Shown here: positions 1-11,714 of the stretch, piece after piece
Position numbering within the stretch: the first letter of the stretch is position 1
How the letters are laid out: each line of letters opens with the position of its first letter
Origin: Myxocyprinus asiaticus
Lineage: Eukaryota; Chordata; Actinopteri; Cypriniformes; Catostomidae
Assembly (NCBI RefSeq): GCF_019703515.2
Contig: NC_059356.1
Location: 26,465,197 to 26,529,196, forward strand
Direction of reading: 5' to 3'
Length of the DNA: 64,000 nucleotides
Notes under the pieces: model-generated
What the model saw: the letters and a program-made list of their open reading frames with translations, nothing else
Database searches by the model: none
What the model was told of the DNA's origin: nothing
Made by a program: the position numbers and the translations under genes

Positions 1-2
1 CT

Positions 3-293
3 GACTTTGCCAAGATCGTAAGCCCGCTTCATCACCTTCTGCAGGGTACAACAATAATAAAGAATGATGCCCCAGTGATGTGGGCTGAAGAGTGTGAACT
101 CTCCTTTCAAAGGATGAAAGATTTCCTGGTGAGTGCCTCAGTTCTCTCTTTTGCTGCCTTTACTTTTACAGATGCAACTCTAGCAGGGTTAGGAGCTGTG
201 TTGGCCCAAGTCCAGGAAGGGAAGGTGTGGGTCATTGCATATGCCAGCCGCAGCCTTCATCCCACTGAACAAAATGATCAGAATTACAGTTAA
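3..293 (+). pseudogene. gypsy pol fragment: RT connection and start of RNase H
   Basis: The frame is open from the window edge to a TAA at 291-293. It reads a segment ending in WAEECELSFQRMKDFL, then the RNase H start FTDATLAGLGAVLAQ, then IAYASRSLHPTEQN. The Asp of FTDAT is the first catalytic Asp of RNase H, and the YASRSL block is typical of Ty3/gypsy RNase H. The stop falls just after the NYS block, where an intact element would continue into the ELLA motif, so the rest of RNase H is missing or out of frame. It is part of the retroelement ending at 2261. Confidence 0.85.
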
Positions 294-664
294 TTTAAAT
301 TGGAACGTAGCGACCTAGTTCTACAAATCGTAATGCCGATGTGCTCTCTAGGTTGCAAGGAGAACAACAGGAAGTGGCCGTAAGAACTGCACAGGAGGAG
401 GAAATTGAAGTAGGTGGGACTGTGCAGGAGGAAGAAGTAAGAGATGATATTGAGATACTGAGATGAAATGAGCTGGAGATGATACTGAAGTTTTGGGATG
501 GCAGAGGAGAAAACAACAGGATCCTGACCTTACACAATTGTGGAGTGGAAAGATAATGGTTTCCTGACACGAACACAACAGCGCAGTCATATCTCTCCCT
601 AGTTAAAGAGGCTTTTGGGTGAATGGAAAAGGATTGAGGTGGTGGGTGGAGCATTGAGACAACA

Positions 665-1382
665 GTGTGTAGAGAGGGCCACTGGGGAGACCCGCTACAA
701 GGACCAAACCACAGCCACCACAGCAAAAGTGTTTGGCAGAATCTGTTTCAAGTGTTTGGCTGCCTAGAATGGGTTCTGACTGATCGAGGGGGAGCCTTTG
801 AGTCATCCCTTTTTGAGGAATTATGGCAAGTTTATGGGTGTCTGCAAAGTCGGACCACCCTGTATCACCCACAAGGAAATGGAGCCTGCGAATGGTTTGG
901 CCAGACTTTGTTGGGTCTTTTGGGGACATTGACCACTGAATCCCAGTCCCAGTGGCCAACAAATTGGCCGTGCTGGTACAGGCCTAAAATAACAGAGTCC
1001 ACAATACAACGGACCTCACTCAGTTATGTCCAAATCATCCCATGTATGTCATTTGACCAGAAGGCAAGGATGGTCCCACCAATACAGCTCACAGAAATAA
1101 TTTGGGAACTCAGTTGATGCCTTGCAGGAGAAGTTGGTCAGCAAAGGACCAGGGGAGACCTCAGAGTGTGAACGACTGGATAAAGATCCCCACAACAGCC
1201 ATTGGCCTGTATTTGTCTACTACAGAGGGAGTCAGTTACCAGTACCGATGCCCTCAAGGGAGACAACCAAACAGGGGGAATTCCCGGGTCTAGCTGAACC
1301 CATGGAACAGGCAGGGCCAATCAGACAGCAGGAGGCTGGTAATGCAGAATGGCCCAATATCCCAGAGTTGCGTAGATCGTAA
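665..1382 (+). pseudogene. gypsy integrase core and C-terminal tail, frameshifted
   Basis: Positions 665-1117 encode LTDRGGAFESSLFEEL followed by YHPQGNGACEWF. The Asp of DRGGAF and the Glu of ACEWF are the second and third residues of the DDE integrase triad; a usual Arg after that Glu is Trp here. The first catalytic Asp lies in the deleted stretch upstream. A frame change near 1115 leads to 1122-1382, which reads SHWPVFVYYRGSQLPVP, a plausible integrase tail ending shortly before the purine tract. No zinc-binding HHCC region remains. It cannot code for a working integrase. Confidence 0.8.
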
Positions 1383-1472
1383 AGGGGTACCAGGGGAATG
1401 CAACCTGTAAGGTACAGGACAGAGTCCCAGTTAGTTGGGATGACAAAGTTTAAAAGGGGGGGGGGGGGGGAC

Positions 1473-2261
1473 TGTCAGATGGCTTAGAGTTTGGGTGTGG
1501 GAGGCATTTTTGGTATTTGTGTGTTGTGATTTCACTATTGCATATCAGTGATTTTTTAAATGATTTTGTTTGCAGTGTTTTGCTTTCTTGTTTGATTGTG
1601 GATGGGTGTTGTCACTTTGAAATGCCAATCTCCTTGCTAACAATTCCCTGCCATCTATTGGATGTTAACTTTTTTCTAGGACTGCAGATATACAAACCGT
1701 AAACAAAGCAGTGCTTGCTTACCATTTTCACACCAATCTCGCTCACCACAGAAGGATTCGGAATATAGCTTCTTCGAATATATATGATAAGTTGCAAATG
1801 GCACTGGCATTGTCAGCCCTTCGTTGTTTGCTTGCTTTCGTCACTTCCATTTTTCTTCTCATGAACTGGTTTGCTAAGCTGAACAGCCAGTCAGAATGAT
1901 CTGTCTCACCGACGGGCTCTGCCGCCAATTCAACATGCTCAATCATCCGAAAAGCCGCCAACAGTGCAGAACACACCACAAAAGCTAGGCCAACAGATGC
2001 TCAACAACGGCCTGACATTGGCCGACGGCCGACCGTCACGGCCTTAAGTGTATCTGCCACTATTTGTATTAGAGTGCAAATAGCATCTAACGCTATTTAC
2101 ACTTAGTGTAAATAACTTCTGCCATTTTTATATTGGGTATGTTGTATTGAATTTTAAAGATTGTAATTAAAAGTTATGTTTTAAACTGTATCCCCTGGTG
2201 TGTTTTTTTGCCACTGAGATTAATTGAACCTGTGAATGGTGTACAGTATATGGGTGTGACA
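1473..2261 (+). repeat. 3' LTR of the gypsy element
   Basis: The LTR begins TGTCAGATGG directly after the G-rich purine tract and a short AC spacer. I place the end at TGGGTGTGACA, giving the usual TG...CA termini and about 789 bp. A TATA-like TATATATGAT lies near 1779 and AT-rich sequence containing ATTAAA near 2167 could serve polyadenylation. Short hairpins occur near 2073-2118 (GTGCAAATAGC against GCTATTTACAC). The left boundary is firm because of the purine tract. The right boundary is inferred, since no second LTR is present to compare. Confidence 0.6.
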
Positions 2262-4325
2262 TAGCCTCCTTAACATATGCCATCAGGTTAATGAGTGTTG
2301 TCTCTGGTTAAAAATAAAGCTTGCAGGATGGCAACCTATCTAGAAGGCGCCATGTTGTGGAAAGGATTCTGTAAAGATTTTACATGCTTATAAACACTCT
2401 CTTCCACCACCACACACACACACACTAAGACTTCACTGTCTTACAGGGAACACCCTGACAATCTTACATCTGCTGGTGACATTGATGTTTGCCAGAGCGC
2501 ACTGTGTTAATATATATGACAGTAATGAACAGAGATGCCTTTCTCTGTCACTGCTGGCAACAGAGGGCCTGATAACAGCTTGTGAGGTGGGGTGTTTGCA
2601 TTTAAGCACACAAATTACACTTCAGTGCTCCTCCCCATTATCCCTTTGAAGATGTCAGTCAGGTCAAGCTGAGTGATTTGTCTGATTGGAGCTATAACAG
2701 GCTCAGCCAGAGATTGATATGTTTGAAGTGACTGCTTGGGTGCTACCTTCAAAGGTGCTTTAAATGCGACTGCAAATGTGAATCACTCTAAACAAATGGG
2801 TATTTGAGCTCATCCATTCATGGGCATTATGCATGTTAAAAATATTTGAATTCTCATGAAAATTGTGGCCATCAATGTGTATGTTAACATGCACACCAAT
2901 ACGCTGATAACTACCAAAAATCATCTTATTAAAAAAAAATCAGAAAACACAAGAGAAACGAATTTATATGAGAATTGAAATATTCTGATTATTCTCTGCT
3001 TTTGACGTCAAAACGCGAACAGTCATGCACACAACACTTTGGATAAGCCAGTAAAAACTGGTAAGGTGTTTACATGCATCATGAAATCTACCGTCAAAAT
3101 TCTACCTCTGCCGATCAGTTTATGCTTAAACCGTTTATGACTTTACCCCAATAAAAGAAAGCCATTTAAGACATTTACATGACCTTACACATTGTCGGCA
3201 TATTAAGTATAATCAGTTTTAGATCGTGCATGCAAACGTGCTCCTTGTTTAACTTATTCAAAGCTTATAACCCTTCATTAAGAATATGAATCTAAAAATT
3301 TTAATATTTTTATTCTTTGAATATGATATTTATATTAAAAATATAAATAACATATTATGATTCATAATTAAAAAATGTATCTCTCATTTGGCAGCAGATT
3401 ATTCCAAATATTATTAAATCATTTAAATATCTTAATTTTTGTTTTACTGTTAATTGCAGACCCAACTGATTAGATCATTCTCTTCTCATTTTAATTCTAA
3501 ACTATAGTTCTAGGACCCTCTTCAGATTGGGGGAAACAGGTCAGAGTAACCTACTGCTGAAAGTAAAAATCAACCATTGACAGAGGTCTTCAAGAATGAA
3601 GACCTCTATGAGGTTCATCACAGATCAATGGCTGTGGAGAGAGTTCTATCGTTGCTGATTTTGGTGATGAATGTTATGGTTTCCAGACAGCCATGGATGT
3701 GCAGTGAAGCCCCCAACTCAAAAGTCCCGCTTTGGTGTGTTTGTATATGTGTGTGAGTGTGCGTGCATTCCTGCGTGTGTGCGTGCCTGTGCGTGTGTGT
3801 GTGGTGTTTGGTGATTCTCTATTTGTGTAATGTGTCCTTTGAGATCACATCCAGGCAGTAAACATTGTGTTTCCTCCACCAGAAAATCCCTCTCCTCTCC
3901 TCTCCTATCATCTCCTCTCCTCTCCTCTGAAATCTCCTCTGGGATTTCAGCCTGCATTTCATTGTCTGCATTGATCTACAGTCTGCAGGAGCTTGTGTTC
4001 AATATCTGGATTAGAGGAGACAAGTGTGTCTCCATCTTGCCTCACCTTGGCTTCAACCTTCTCACCAAAAACATAAATCCAATCACCAAGAGACAGTAAT
4101 TGGAGCAGGAAAAGACAGTTATATATGTTGAGAGGCAAAGGACTACCATTCGTTCTCTCTGTCATTGCTTAGCACTGTATTCCCTCTCTCATCTCTCTTG
4201 TCTATTACCAGGACATTAACAGAACCTACACAAACACACTTTGGCCGTCTCTCTCTGTCCACAGCCATTACTCTTTATCTACATATCTATTTTAATTGAC
4301 GTTTTCAGTTTGCTAGGTTCTACAG
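2262..4325. other. Non-coding stretch, one possible old MITE
   Basis: No frame looks coding. It is mostly AT-rich. A CA-repeat runs about 2409-2426. Around 2865-3245, sequence such as AACATGCACACCAATACGC and TTTTGACGTCAAAACGCG resembles a teleost MITE, but I cannot fix its ends. A 10-bp perfect hairpin (AGAGGTCTTC, 6-nt loop) lies at 3582-3607. TG-rich sequence fills about 3734-3806. Confidence 0.5.
3891..3950 (+). repeat. Imperfect (CTCCT)n pyrimidine tract
   Basis: About 60 bp of CTCCT units interrupted by ATCA and GAAAT. It is strongly pyrimidine-biased on the + strand and follows the TG-rich tract, so this short region has two low-complexity blocks. Confidence 0.85.
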
Positions 4326-4370
4326 CTCCTGCCTGCCGTTGCCATGGTAGCAATCACAGGGCCTCAGCTG
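4326..4370 (+). other. Candidate short exon with start codon (unassigned)
   Basis: The segment is bounded by TTCTACAG on the left and GTGAGTAAGT on the right, so it looks like acceptor, 45-bp exon and consensus donor. It contains GTTGCCATGG, a strong Kozak context, with ATG at 4344, giving MVAITGPQL before the donor. An alternative acceptor is TTTTCAG ending near 4308. I do not recognise the peptide and find no partner exon in the window. It could be a first coding exon of a gene with the rest outside, or chance. Confidence 0.22.
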
Positions 4371-4879
4371 GTGAGTAAGTGCTGCCCTATAGTCTGCCTA
4401 TCTCGCCTGCTCGTTTTTCCAAATCTGACAGCATCCTCAGCAGGTCTCTTACCGGCTATTTAATATGGCAAATAATAATCCCTCCTGTATTAAATAAACA
4501 TTCTTAATTACAAGTCAGAATAATTTTATTTTCTATTCCGTATCATGGTTCTGACACACTTTTTGGGCATTCCCTAAACTTTTATTGTTCTGACTTCATT
4601 TAAATACAGGCATGTTAAAAACAAATTCAAGTCTGCTTGTATTTAAAGACCCAATGAAATCAAAACTGGAGTTTGGGGGATTTTAGTCCATGTATATTAG
4701 CTTTGAAGCCATCTATGTGCTCGTGTACTTCAAAAAGTTAACAAAAATTAGCCTTTAGAAGACATACACATTTAAAAATAATGGTCTCTCACTTTTGGGA
4801 AAATTGTCCAAAAATATGAATCTTGCGCTACATAGATTTTTGTCCAATCAAATGCTCTCCACCGATACCATATAGTATG

Positions 4880-5731
4880 CAGGGTTGGGAGGGTTACTTT
4901 TGAAATGTATTCCACTACAGATTACAGAATAAATGCTGTAAAATGTAATTTGTAACGTATTCCGTTAGATTACTCAAGGTCAGTAACGTATTCTAAATAC
5001 TTTGGATTACTTCTTCAGCACTGGTATATTTTTCACTTGTTTTGACTATAAAAACTCTGCCAGAACAGTAAGACAAAATGCACATGTTAAAAATACATTC
5101 TCTGAAAAACCTAAACATCTTATGCAGTTTTGTTTCTAAAACAAAATAAATCTAATTGATCTTGTTTTAAGGATTTTTAGATATTTTTACAGGAAAACAA
5201 TAAAACATTTTTTATCAAGAATATAATTTTTGCCCTAATATCAAAGGTCTTACTAGAAAAAAAAAGAAATTATGATCCAACATGAATTTTCTTGATAAAA
5301 AAATATGGTCGCACCTGGTAACTTGTGCATGTAAAATGGCTAGAAATAGCATTTTAGCTTAGTGTAAAGCTGACAATTTACACAAGGTTTATTTCTATTT
5401 CTTCTGTTCCAAACTTACTTCAAACGTACTTCTCTGTCTGCTCATATGAATGTAACACATCATAAGAAAGTGTTTCAGCACTGTTCAAATGCACTTTGGA
5501 TCGCATCATTTATATGTATAAATGTTTTCCATCTGAAAGGACTAAATATTAAATGAAACAAATGAGAATAAAATGCAAAGTAATCTCTTCAGTAATCAAA
5601 ATACTTTTTGAATGTAACTGTATTCTAATTATCAATGATTTAAATTGAAACTGTAGTGGAATACAGTTACTTATATTTTGTATTTTAAATACGTAATCCC
5701 GTTACATGTATTTCGTTACTCCCCAACACTG
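4880..5731 (-). mobile_element. hAT-type MITE, copy 1 (852 bp)
   Basis: The left end reads CAGGGTTGGGAGGGTTACTT and the right end, on the other strand, CAGTGTTGGGGAGTAACG. The flanks are ATAGTATG (4872-4879) and ACAGTATG (5732-5739), an 8-bp target duplication with one mismatch. CAG-type ends and 8-bp duplications are hallmarks of hAT transposons. No transposase reading frame is present, so it is non-autonomous. A second copy in the opposite orientation lies at 11715-12346. Strand is given relative to that copy. Confidence 0.85.
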
Positions 5732-5793
5732 ACAGTATGTGACCGACTAGCAAGTAGTAAATGGTTAAGCCTATTGGTTATTCTAAATTTCTT

Positions 5794-6245
5794 GGTTCTG
5801 TTCCAAAACTTAGTGAACTGCTTCACTGTCTCCAGCCCTCAGTAGGCAGCTGTCTACTATGGCAGCATCCTAACTGAATAGAGCCTCATGAGAGACCTAT
5901 TTGGAACGCTCTACATAGGCGGCAACTCTCACGTCATTCAAATAGAGCTCCTCATGCCCAGTCCCAACTGACTGTGTGTTCATCTATTTTATGTTGTGCT
6001 GAAAAGCAATTTGTTGGTTGACGCTGAAAAGTGTAAAAATAAAACTCACTTTGGATTGTTCACCCAGCTCCCGTTTCCTCCTTCAAAGAGAGTTAAAGAA
6101 CCTTGTCACATATGCAAAAATGAGATATCTTAGGAGGCAGCACAATTAATATACTTAACCTTTCAGAACAGCCTTTGCATTGGGAACACACCTATGATGC
6201 CTTAAAATGCTGCGGTGGAAGCTCACTAGGTTTTGGAACAGACCC
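5794..6245. mobile_element. MITE with GGTCTGTTCC ends, Harbinger-like
   Basis: The left end reads GGTTCTGTTCCAAAACTTAG; the right end on the reverse strand reads GGGTCTGTTCCAAAACCTAG, so about 20 bp of terminal inverted repeat remain. CTT flanks both sides (5791-5793 and 6246-6248), a 3-bp target duplication as expected for PIF/Harbinger elements. The 452-bp body has no coding capacity. The superfamily assignment rests on the duplication length and end sequence only. Confidence 0.6.
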
Positions 6246-7739
6246 CTTGTTTACGTCAAATAAGTCAACTAAGGAAAGAAAACTTCTCCTGTCAAGCCAT
6301 TTCATGAGGTCTTTATATTGAATATTGAAGAAGATCTCTGAACACAGCTTTTGTGTTTACCACTGTCTGACCAACAAAGGGGCAAAACAATAGTGGGAGC
6401 AATCACAAAGTCTAGCCATGTTTCCCACTTTGTCAGGCCTCTCCTTCCTTCTCTCTCAATTAGAGACTAATGTACTCTCACCTGCCTAGCTAATGAGATC
6501 AAGGTGCAATCACACAGGGTGAGAGCCATTAATTCCATGTTGAGTTAATAGATGTTTTTTGTGAATAGGGTGTGAAAGTGTGATATGTGGAGGTCAGATC
6601 ATTACTCCTTTATCAGAGATTATTTCACATTTTTTCAGAAATCTCAGAGTCTCATGCTACTGGTGAGACAGAGAAAGGAAAACTACTTTGCTCAAGTGCT
6701 CCTGGAATTGTATCAGGGATGGTCTGGCCATAGGGAACAACAGGATGGGTCAGTCGACTTGTGGGCCAGCTGTAGAAATCAAGTTTATATACACAGTATA
6801 TAACATATACTGACATCATTAGTTTCACCCCATTTAAACTACGAATCATGGTGTACAGTATGTTAGTAAAATAGAGCAGCACTGGACGTAGGTATAGCCA
6901 TGCTAAACTTCCCACCCCGTCACTGGCCTCAGTTTATTGAAAATTGAAGTGTAATCAGCTTGGATTTCAACCCTGGTCTCTATGATTGGCCAGATGTCTG
7001 TAATTCTTTTCAGTTCACTCCTTTTGAGTCTTGTCATTGTAATTTGTTTTATACTGAACAATGTAATTAGTTTCCCAGAAAGTACTATACCCAAATGAGA
7101 TATTATGACCAAAGGGATAAAATATGAAGGTGCTAGCACTAAAGCATCTGTTTGCGTTCACATAATTCTATATTAAGAAGTAGAAAAGGCCTCCTCTTCA
7201 CCCTTTTTTATTCTCCCTCACACAGTCACACTGCACATAAGCCTGATTTTCCATGTGATTATCCTGTAGGGAGAGCTGTTCAAGTGGGGTCCCACACAGA
7301 GAGAGCCTGAGGCATGGGAGGAACTGAGGCTCCCAGCATATGGCCAACTAAACGTTCCTATGACCTAAAATGACTTCAGATTGGAACACACAGACTCCAG
7401 ACTACTTGCTGCTAATAAATTGATAATCACTGTACCTAATATGGGAGAATCTGTAATTGAACAATGACATTAGTTTACTATCTTGCAATCATATCAATAA
7501 ACTTTTCTCATCTCAGGTGGTAGGCCTAATTGCATAGATTTTTTACATTTTAAATATTTGCATTTTTCTTTTTGTATAAGTAGCTTTTTTTGGTCAAATA
7601 TTACATGCTAGTATTATTGTTTTCATATTACAGTATAATAATTTATATGTACTGTATGCAAAAGTATACTACTAATGAACATCGTGCAACTCTTATTTAT
7701 ACGGTACATTGCTGTTGCTATTGTAATTATATTAACATA
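6246..7739. other. Non-coding stretch
   Basis: I see no gene, SINE head or inverted-repeat element. Short open frames (for example 6585-6803) lack any recognisable motif. The last 200 bp are AT-rich. Confidence 0.5.
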
Positions 7740-7741
7740 TA

Positions 7742-8255
7742 CACTACTGTTCAAAAGTTTGGGGTCACTTGCCTGAAAAGTTTCTCATGATCTTTAAAAC
7801 ATTTGATCTGAAGGCGTATGCTTAAATGTTTGAAATTAGTTTTGTAGACAAAAATATAATTGTACCACCATATTAATTTAATTACAAAACTAAAATGTTA
7901 TAAAACATTTTTTAAAAAAAGTTTTTTAAAATGGATGACTTGGACCGAATAATTAAGAAAAGCAGCCACTAAGTGCCCAACATATATATGGGTACTCCTT
8001 CAATACTGTTTAAAAAGCATCCCAGGGTGATACCTCAAGAAAATGCTAAAAGTACATTTCTGCAAAATGGGTGGCCACTTTGAAGATGCTAAAATATAAC
8101 ATAGTTTTGATTTATTTAGGATTTGTTAGTCACAACATATTTCCATTTCTATAATTCCATAGTTGTGATGACTTTACTATTATTCTAAAATGTGAAGAAA
8201 AAAAAGAATAATAAAAAAAAAAGAATAAGTGACCCTAAACTTTTGAACGGTAGTG
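7742..8255. mobile_element. Tc1/mariner-type MITE with CACTACTGTTCAAAAG ends
   Basis: The left end CACTACTGTTCAAAAGTTTG matches the reverse strand of the right end (CACTACCGTTCAAAAGTTTA). TA lies on both sides (7740-7741 and 8256-8257). The 514-bp body is AT-rich and non-coding. A more degraded relative of the same family forms the outer element at 39315-41355: both carry matching stretches near their left part (GATCTGAAGGC against GATCTAAAGGC) and AAGCAGCCA. Confidence 0.85.
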
Positions 8256-8286
8256 TAACACATGTAATGTATTATAACATCCTCCT

Positions 8287-8532
8287 CTGCTAAAAAAGAA
8301 AAGCAGCTTAAACCATCTTGGGGTGGTTTACTGGTTTTAGCTGGTTTAAGCTGGGCTAGCTGGTCTCCCAACTTGGCCAAGCTGGTGTTTAGCTTGTTTA
8401 GCTGGTCTACCAGCTGGTCTACCAGTCTGATCAACTGGCAAGACCCAAAACCCCTCTAAAACCATCAAACCAGACCACAAGAACACCAGCTTACCACTTT
8501 TGGCTGGCTTAAGCTGTTTTCTTTTTCAACAG
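8287..8532. mobile_element. Palindromic AGCTGGTTT-rich MITE
   Basis: The ends are inverted copies: CTGCTAAAAAAGAAAAGCAG on the left and, on the reverse strand, CTGTTGAAAAAGAAAACAGC on the right. The interior repeats motifs such as AGCTGGTTT, CTGGTCTACCAG and AAACCAG in both orientations, so the single strand could fold extensively. This type of CTGGT-rich repeat is common in teleosts. No target duplication is obvious. Confidence 0.7.
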
Positions 8533-10487
8533 GGTCTATATACTTGAACAGTTAGCAAAAACAGAATGTAGTGTAACATTTTGAGAGACTGTAGTTGATT
8601 TTACAGATTTAAAGCATTCATGCATTTAGACTTTGTTGTAGCACCCTTGCCGATAGAATGTCCTTGTCATCGTTCCACTGTCCCGTGTCCTTCTTTGGTG
8701 CCTAGTTTGGTTACAGTAATTGGTTAACATAGCAAGTAATTGTCGAGGCATGAAGTGTAGTGAAGAGAGAGAGAGAGATGGAGAAAAGTGGGGTGGGCTG
8801 ACATGCTTTAGAGTGAACTAGTGTCTAAGGAGGCTCCTCATTAGCCAATAGCTGACCCCAGTGCTCTTTTGTATGTAGGTTGAGCTCTCCACTCTCTTTC
8901 TCTGGCTCTCTGTATGAAACACTCTGTGGGAGACTGAGGAGGCTGGCCCTGTCCCTTAGGCTCCTCTGTGTGGATGTGCAATTACAAACTGGAGCGCTCA
9001 TCATCCACACAAAGCACAGAGACACTCACACACTCTGCCTGTCTGCTGCCCATCTTAATAGGCATTTCTCTTTATGCAATGTTCCCACCTTCAAATGGAG
9101 ACATCAAAGATAGGAGATTGAAGGATGGACAAATAGAAAGATTTTCAGAGGTAAAGATATTGAGGGTGTAAGGAGGACAGCCTTGCTTTTATGAGAAGAG
9201 GGGGATGTAAATTGGCTGACATTTTTACATCAGCAAAGGTTGATGGGAATTCTTTGGCCACAACACCCCAGCTCTAGGGAAATGTTTCCTATGAATTCTT
9301 AAGGTCAGTCTCTCCTCCAATCAAATGTTTTTTTTACCATGATGCAGAATTTTTCTGAGGTAATTGTTCGAGGTCTGTTTGCTCCATAACCACATTCCAC
9401 AGTTCAGCTAGGATGACAAAATCAAAAAATTTTTTTAAAGTGCTCCAGTTAAAGATGAAATCTGTAATTTCTTTGCCTCAGTCAGCACCAAGCAAAATTG
9501 ACCTGATTTCAAACAGGTTTCCTGAACACTCCACTCATTTGCTTTTGGTTGGCAAATCAGATTGTCCCGCCCTAAACTTAATGCATTGGTTGAGCCAAAG
9601 TTGCTGTGAGCAGTCAGATGGGATACTCAGACAAACAGAGCAATGTTTTAATAGTTGCCAAAGTTTCAGAGGAATCAACCTATGAATGAATGGCTCAAAG
9701 TAGTCTCTGTATATGAAGTTGGGCTAGAAGAAAGTATTGTAACGCTGTAAAAATTATGCGTCTTTAATTGCACGGTCACCGTGATTTTGCCAAGTAGTAC
9801 ATGCTCCTGGATCAACATCATTTGTTGTTCCTGGAACAACATTTCTATCAACCAATAACTGCCCTCTAATGTCATCCGCATGTGCCAACCAACACTTCCT
9901 ACGATCCATTTTAACAATACAGCTGTTCAGCCGTGACGTCTATTTGTAGGTGAACCTGGAAAGCTTATTTGCCATGGGTTCCCTCTGAAATGTTCTTATG
10001 GGCTTTTATAATGGGGCTCTTCAATTTATGAGTAAAATAATGTCTGTGGTAAATATCACTAAATGTTTTTTTGTTTTTTTATAACATAAATTACTCACAG
10101 TCATATCTCAAACGTGAATTTTGAAGTCGCCGTGTTTTTCAAAAAAGTGTGTTTCTATATAAGGACTACAATGATTTTCCTTTTGTCAGGCACATACGCT
10201 CACATGCTTGTGGTAGTAAGTTATTTGGTGTGCCACCCTCTCTGCATTTCTTTTTGCACCCAAAAATGTGTTATTACATTTATTTATTAAAAAATCCTTA
10301 AAATGTAATTCTGATATGGCAAATGTACATCACTGAACTAACATGAAACAGGTATGTGCTATCTAGCTTGCTGGCTAAATTTAGTTAGATTACTGACCCC
10401 TTACAGCCTTATGAGTGTTATACTGTTATATACAAATGTGTATAATATAAAAAAAATGTACTATAATAAAATGTACTGATATTGTTT
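8533..10487. other. Non-coding stretch, possibly partly old repeat
   Basis: No gene is recognisable. 8640-9410 looks single-copy. About 9430-9930 has the texture of a dispersed repeat (several short ATCAACA/GGAACAACA motifs near 9811-9845), but I could not find inverted ends. Short frames on both strands near 8825-9171 overlap each other and are not convincing. Confidence 0.4.
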
Positions 10488-10503
10488 AATAATCAGAGTG
10501 TCC

Positions 10504-10933
10504 GGGCGTGGGTAGCTCAGCGAGTATTGACGCTGACTACCATCCCTGGAGTCGTGAGTTCGAATCCAGGGTGTGCTGAGTGACTCCAGTCAGGTCTCCT
10601 AAGCAACCAAATTGGCCCGGTTGCTAGGGAGGGTAGAGGCACATGGGGTTACCTCCTCGTGGTCGCGATTAAGTGATTCTCACTCTCAATGGGGTGAATG
10701 GTAAGTTGTGCGTGGATCGCAGAGAATAGCATGAGTCTCCACATGCTGTGAGTCTCTGCCGTGTCATGCACATCAAGCCACAGGATAAGATGCACGGATT
10801 GATGGTCTCAGAAGCGGAGGCAACTGAGACTTGACCTCCGCCACCCGGATTGAGGTGAGTAACTGTGCCACCACGAGGACCTAGTAAGTAGTGGGAATTG
10901 GGCTTTCTAAAATTGGGGAGAAAAGGGATTAAA
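10504..10933 (+). mobile_element. tRNA-derived SINE, about 430 bp, with target duplication
   Basis: The head GTGGGTAGCTCAGCGAG is an A-box and GAGTTCGAATCC a B-box of an RNA polymerase III promoter, as in tRNA. The body (TCTCCTAAGCAACCAAATTG, CCGCCACCCGGATTGAGG) is a long teleost SINE body, and the tail GGGGAGAAAAGGGATTAAAA is A-rich. The flanks are AATAATCAGAGTGTCC (10488-10503) and AATAATCAGTGTCC (10934-10947), a target duplication with a 2-bp difference. It is a retrotransposed copy, not a tRNA gene. Confidence 0.9.
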
Positions 10934-10947
10934 AATAATCAGTGTCC

Positions 10948-11706
10948 ATCTGTGCATTGTTTTATACTTTAAAATTCAATGCCATATCAACAATGAAATT
11001 ACTATTTGAGAAGTTGTTTCAGAGATTTTGATTTTAGAATAGACATTTTCGTAAGAGTTATTTGCAATTTATTGATCTTCTAGACCAGAAATGGACTGCA
11101 CTGAAGAGATAGATAGTTTAATCATAATAAATACACACATATGTTGCTCTTTCCCTCTTTTTGCCATAATCATTGATAAAGTAACCTATTCTTTATTTTC
11201 ACCCTTCTTTACAAGCGCAAACAATGGCTGCACAATGCTAACAGTAGAATGTAAACCTCTGGACTTCCGCCCCTGGTACGTGCTAATTAGACTGACAATA
11301 AATCAAAAGCAGCATGCCACTGGAGTTCATTTATTTTTATCCAGTGACTCAGTTTAATCACGTTGTTTTTAAGTGGATAACCCTCCCTTGTGCCACTGAA
11401 CATTGCACAGAGTCAGACCAGGATCATACTGTACGCAGCATTCCTTGCTGAAAGAGACTCTTCAAGAGTGTTATTAACTGAACAGGGGGATGGAGGTGGA
11501 TTGCGTTGCCATGACACTGTAATCAGACACACAGATTCATTAAATCTTGTTTTTTCTAAAAGTTTTGTTTTGTCAAGGGCTGTGGTTCATATTGTTGTAT
11601 TTCATTGAGCTGCCATGTCACGGTAATTGCAATTAGGTTACATTTCAGGTTGTGTTACATAGACGTACGTCATTTACCATGGGAATGTAGTGCACTTATA
11701 TACCTA
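10948..11706. other. Non-coding stretch
   Basis: Nothing recognisable. Short frames at 11091-11357 and 11390-11608 have no known motif and no splice context I trust. Confidence 0.45.
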
Positions 11707-11714
11707 TATGTACA

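Larger units (their letters stand above)
1..2261 (+). mobile_element. Decayed Ty3/gypsy LTR retrotransposon, 3' part (5' part outside window)
   Basis: In order it holds an RNase H fragment, a deleted spacer with an in-frame RNADVLSRLQ motif (329-358), an integrase core, an integrase tail, a purine tract (1452-1470, with 15 G) and a 3' LTR. This is the order of pol in Ty3/gypsy elements. Stops and frame changes between the fragments show it is dead. I see no chromodomain, unlike the element at 16341-21170, so it is a different gypsy lineage. The 5' LTR, gag, protease and most of RT would lie left of the window, so no target duplication can be checked. Confidence 0.85.

Noticed and set aside
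295..962. Minus-strand frames over the gypsy remnant
   Set aside because: They are shadows of the + strand pol fragments, where RNase H and integrase motifs read clearly.
3582..3607. 10-bp hairpin with 6-nt loop
   Set aside because: Too short for a microRNA precursor and no poly-T or transcription context. Such hairpins are common.
10504..10580. tRNA-like sequence with A- and B-box
   Set aside because: It continues into a long SINE body with target duplications; the fold lacks a proper acceptor stem. It is not a tRNA gene. The same applies to 32474-32550.
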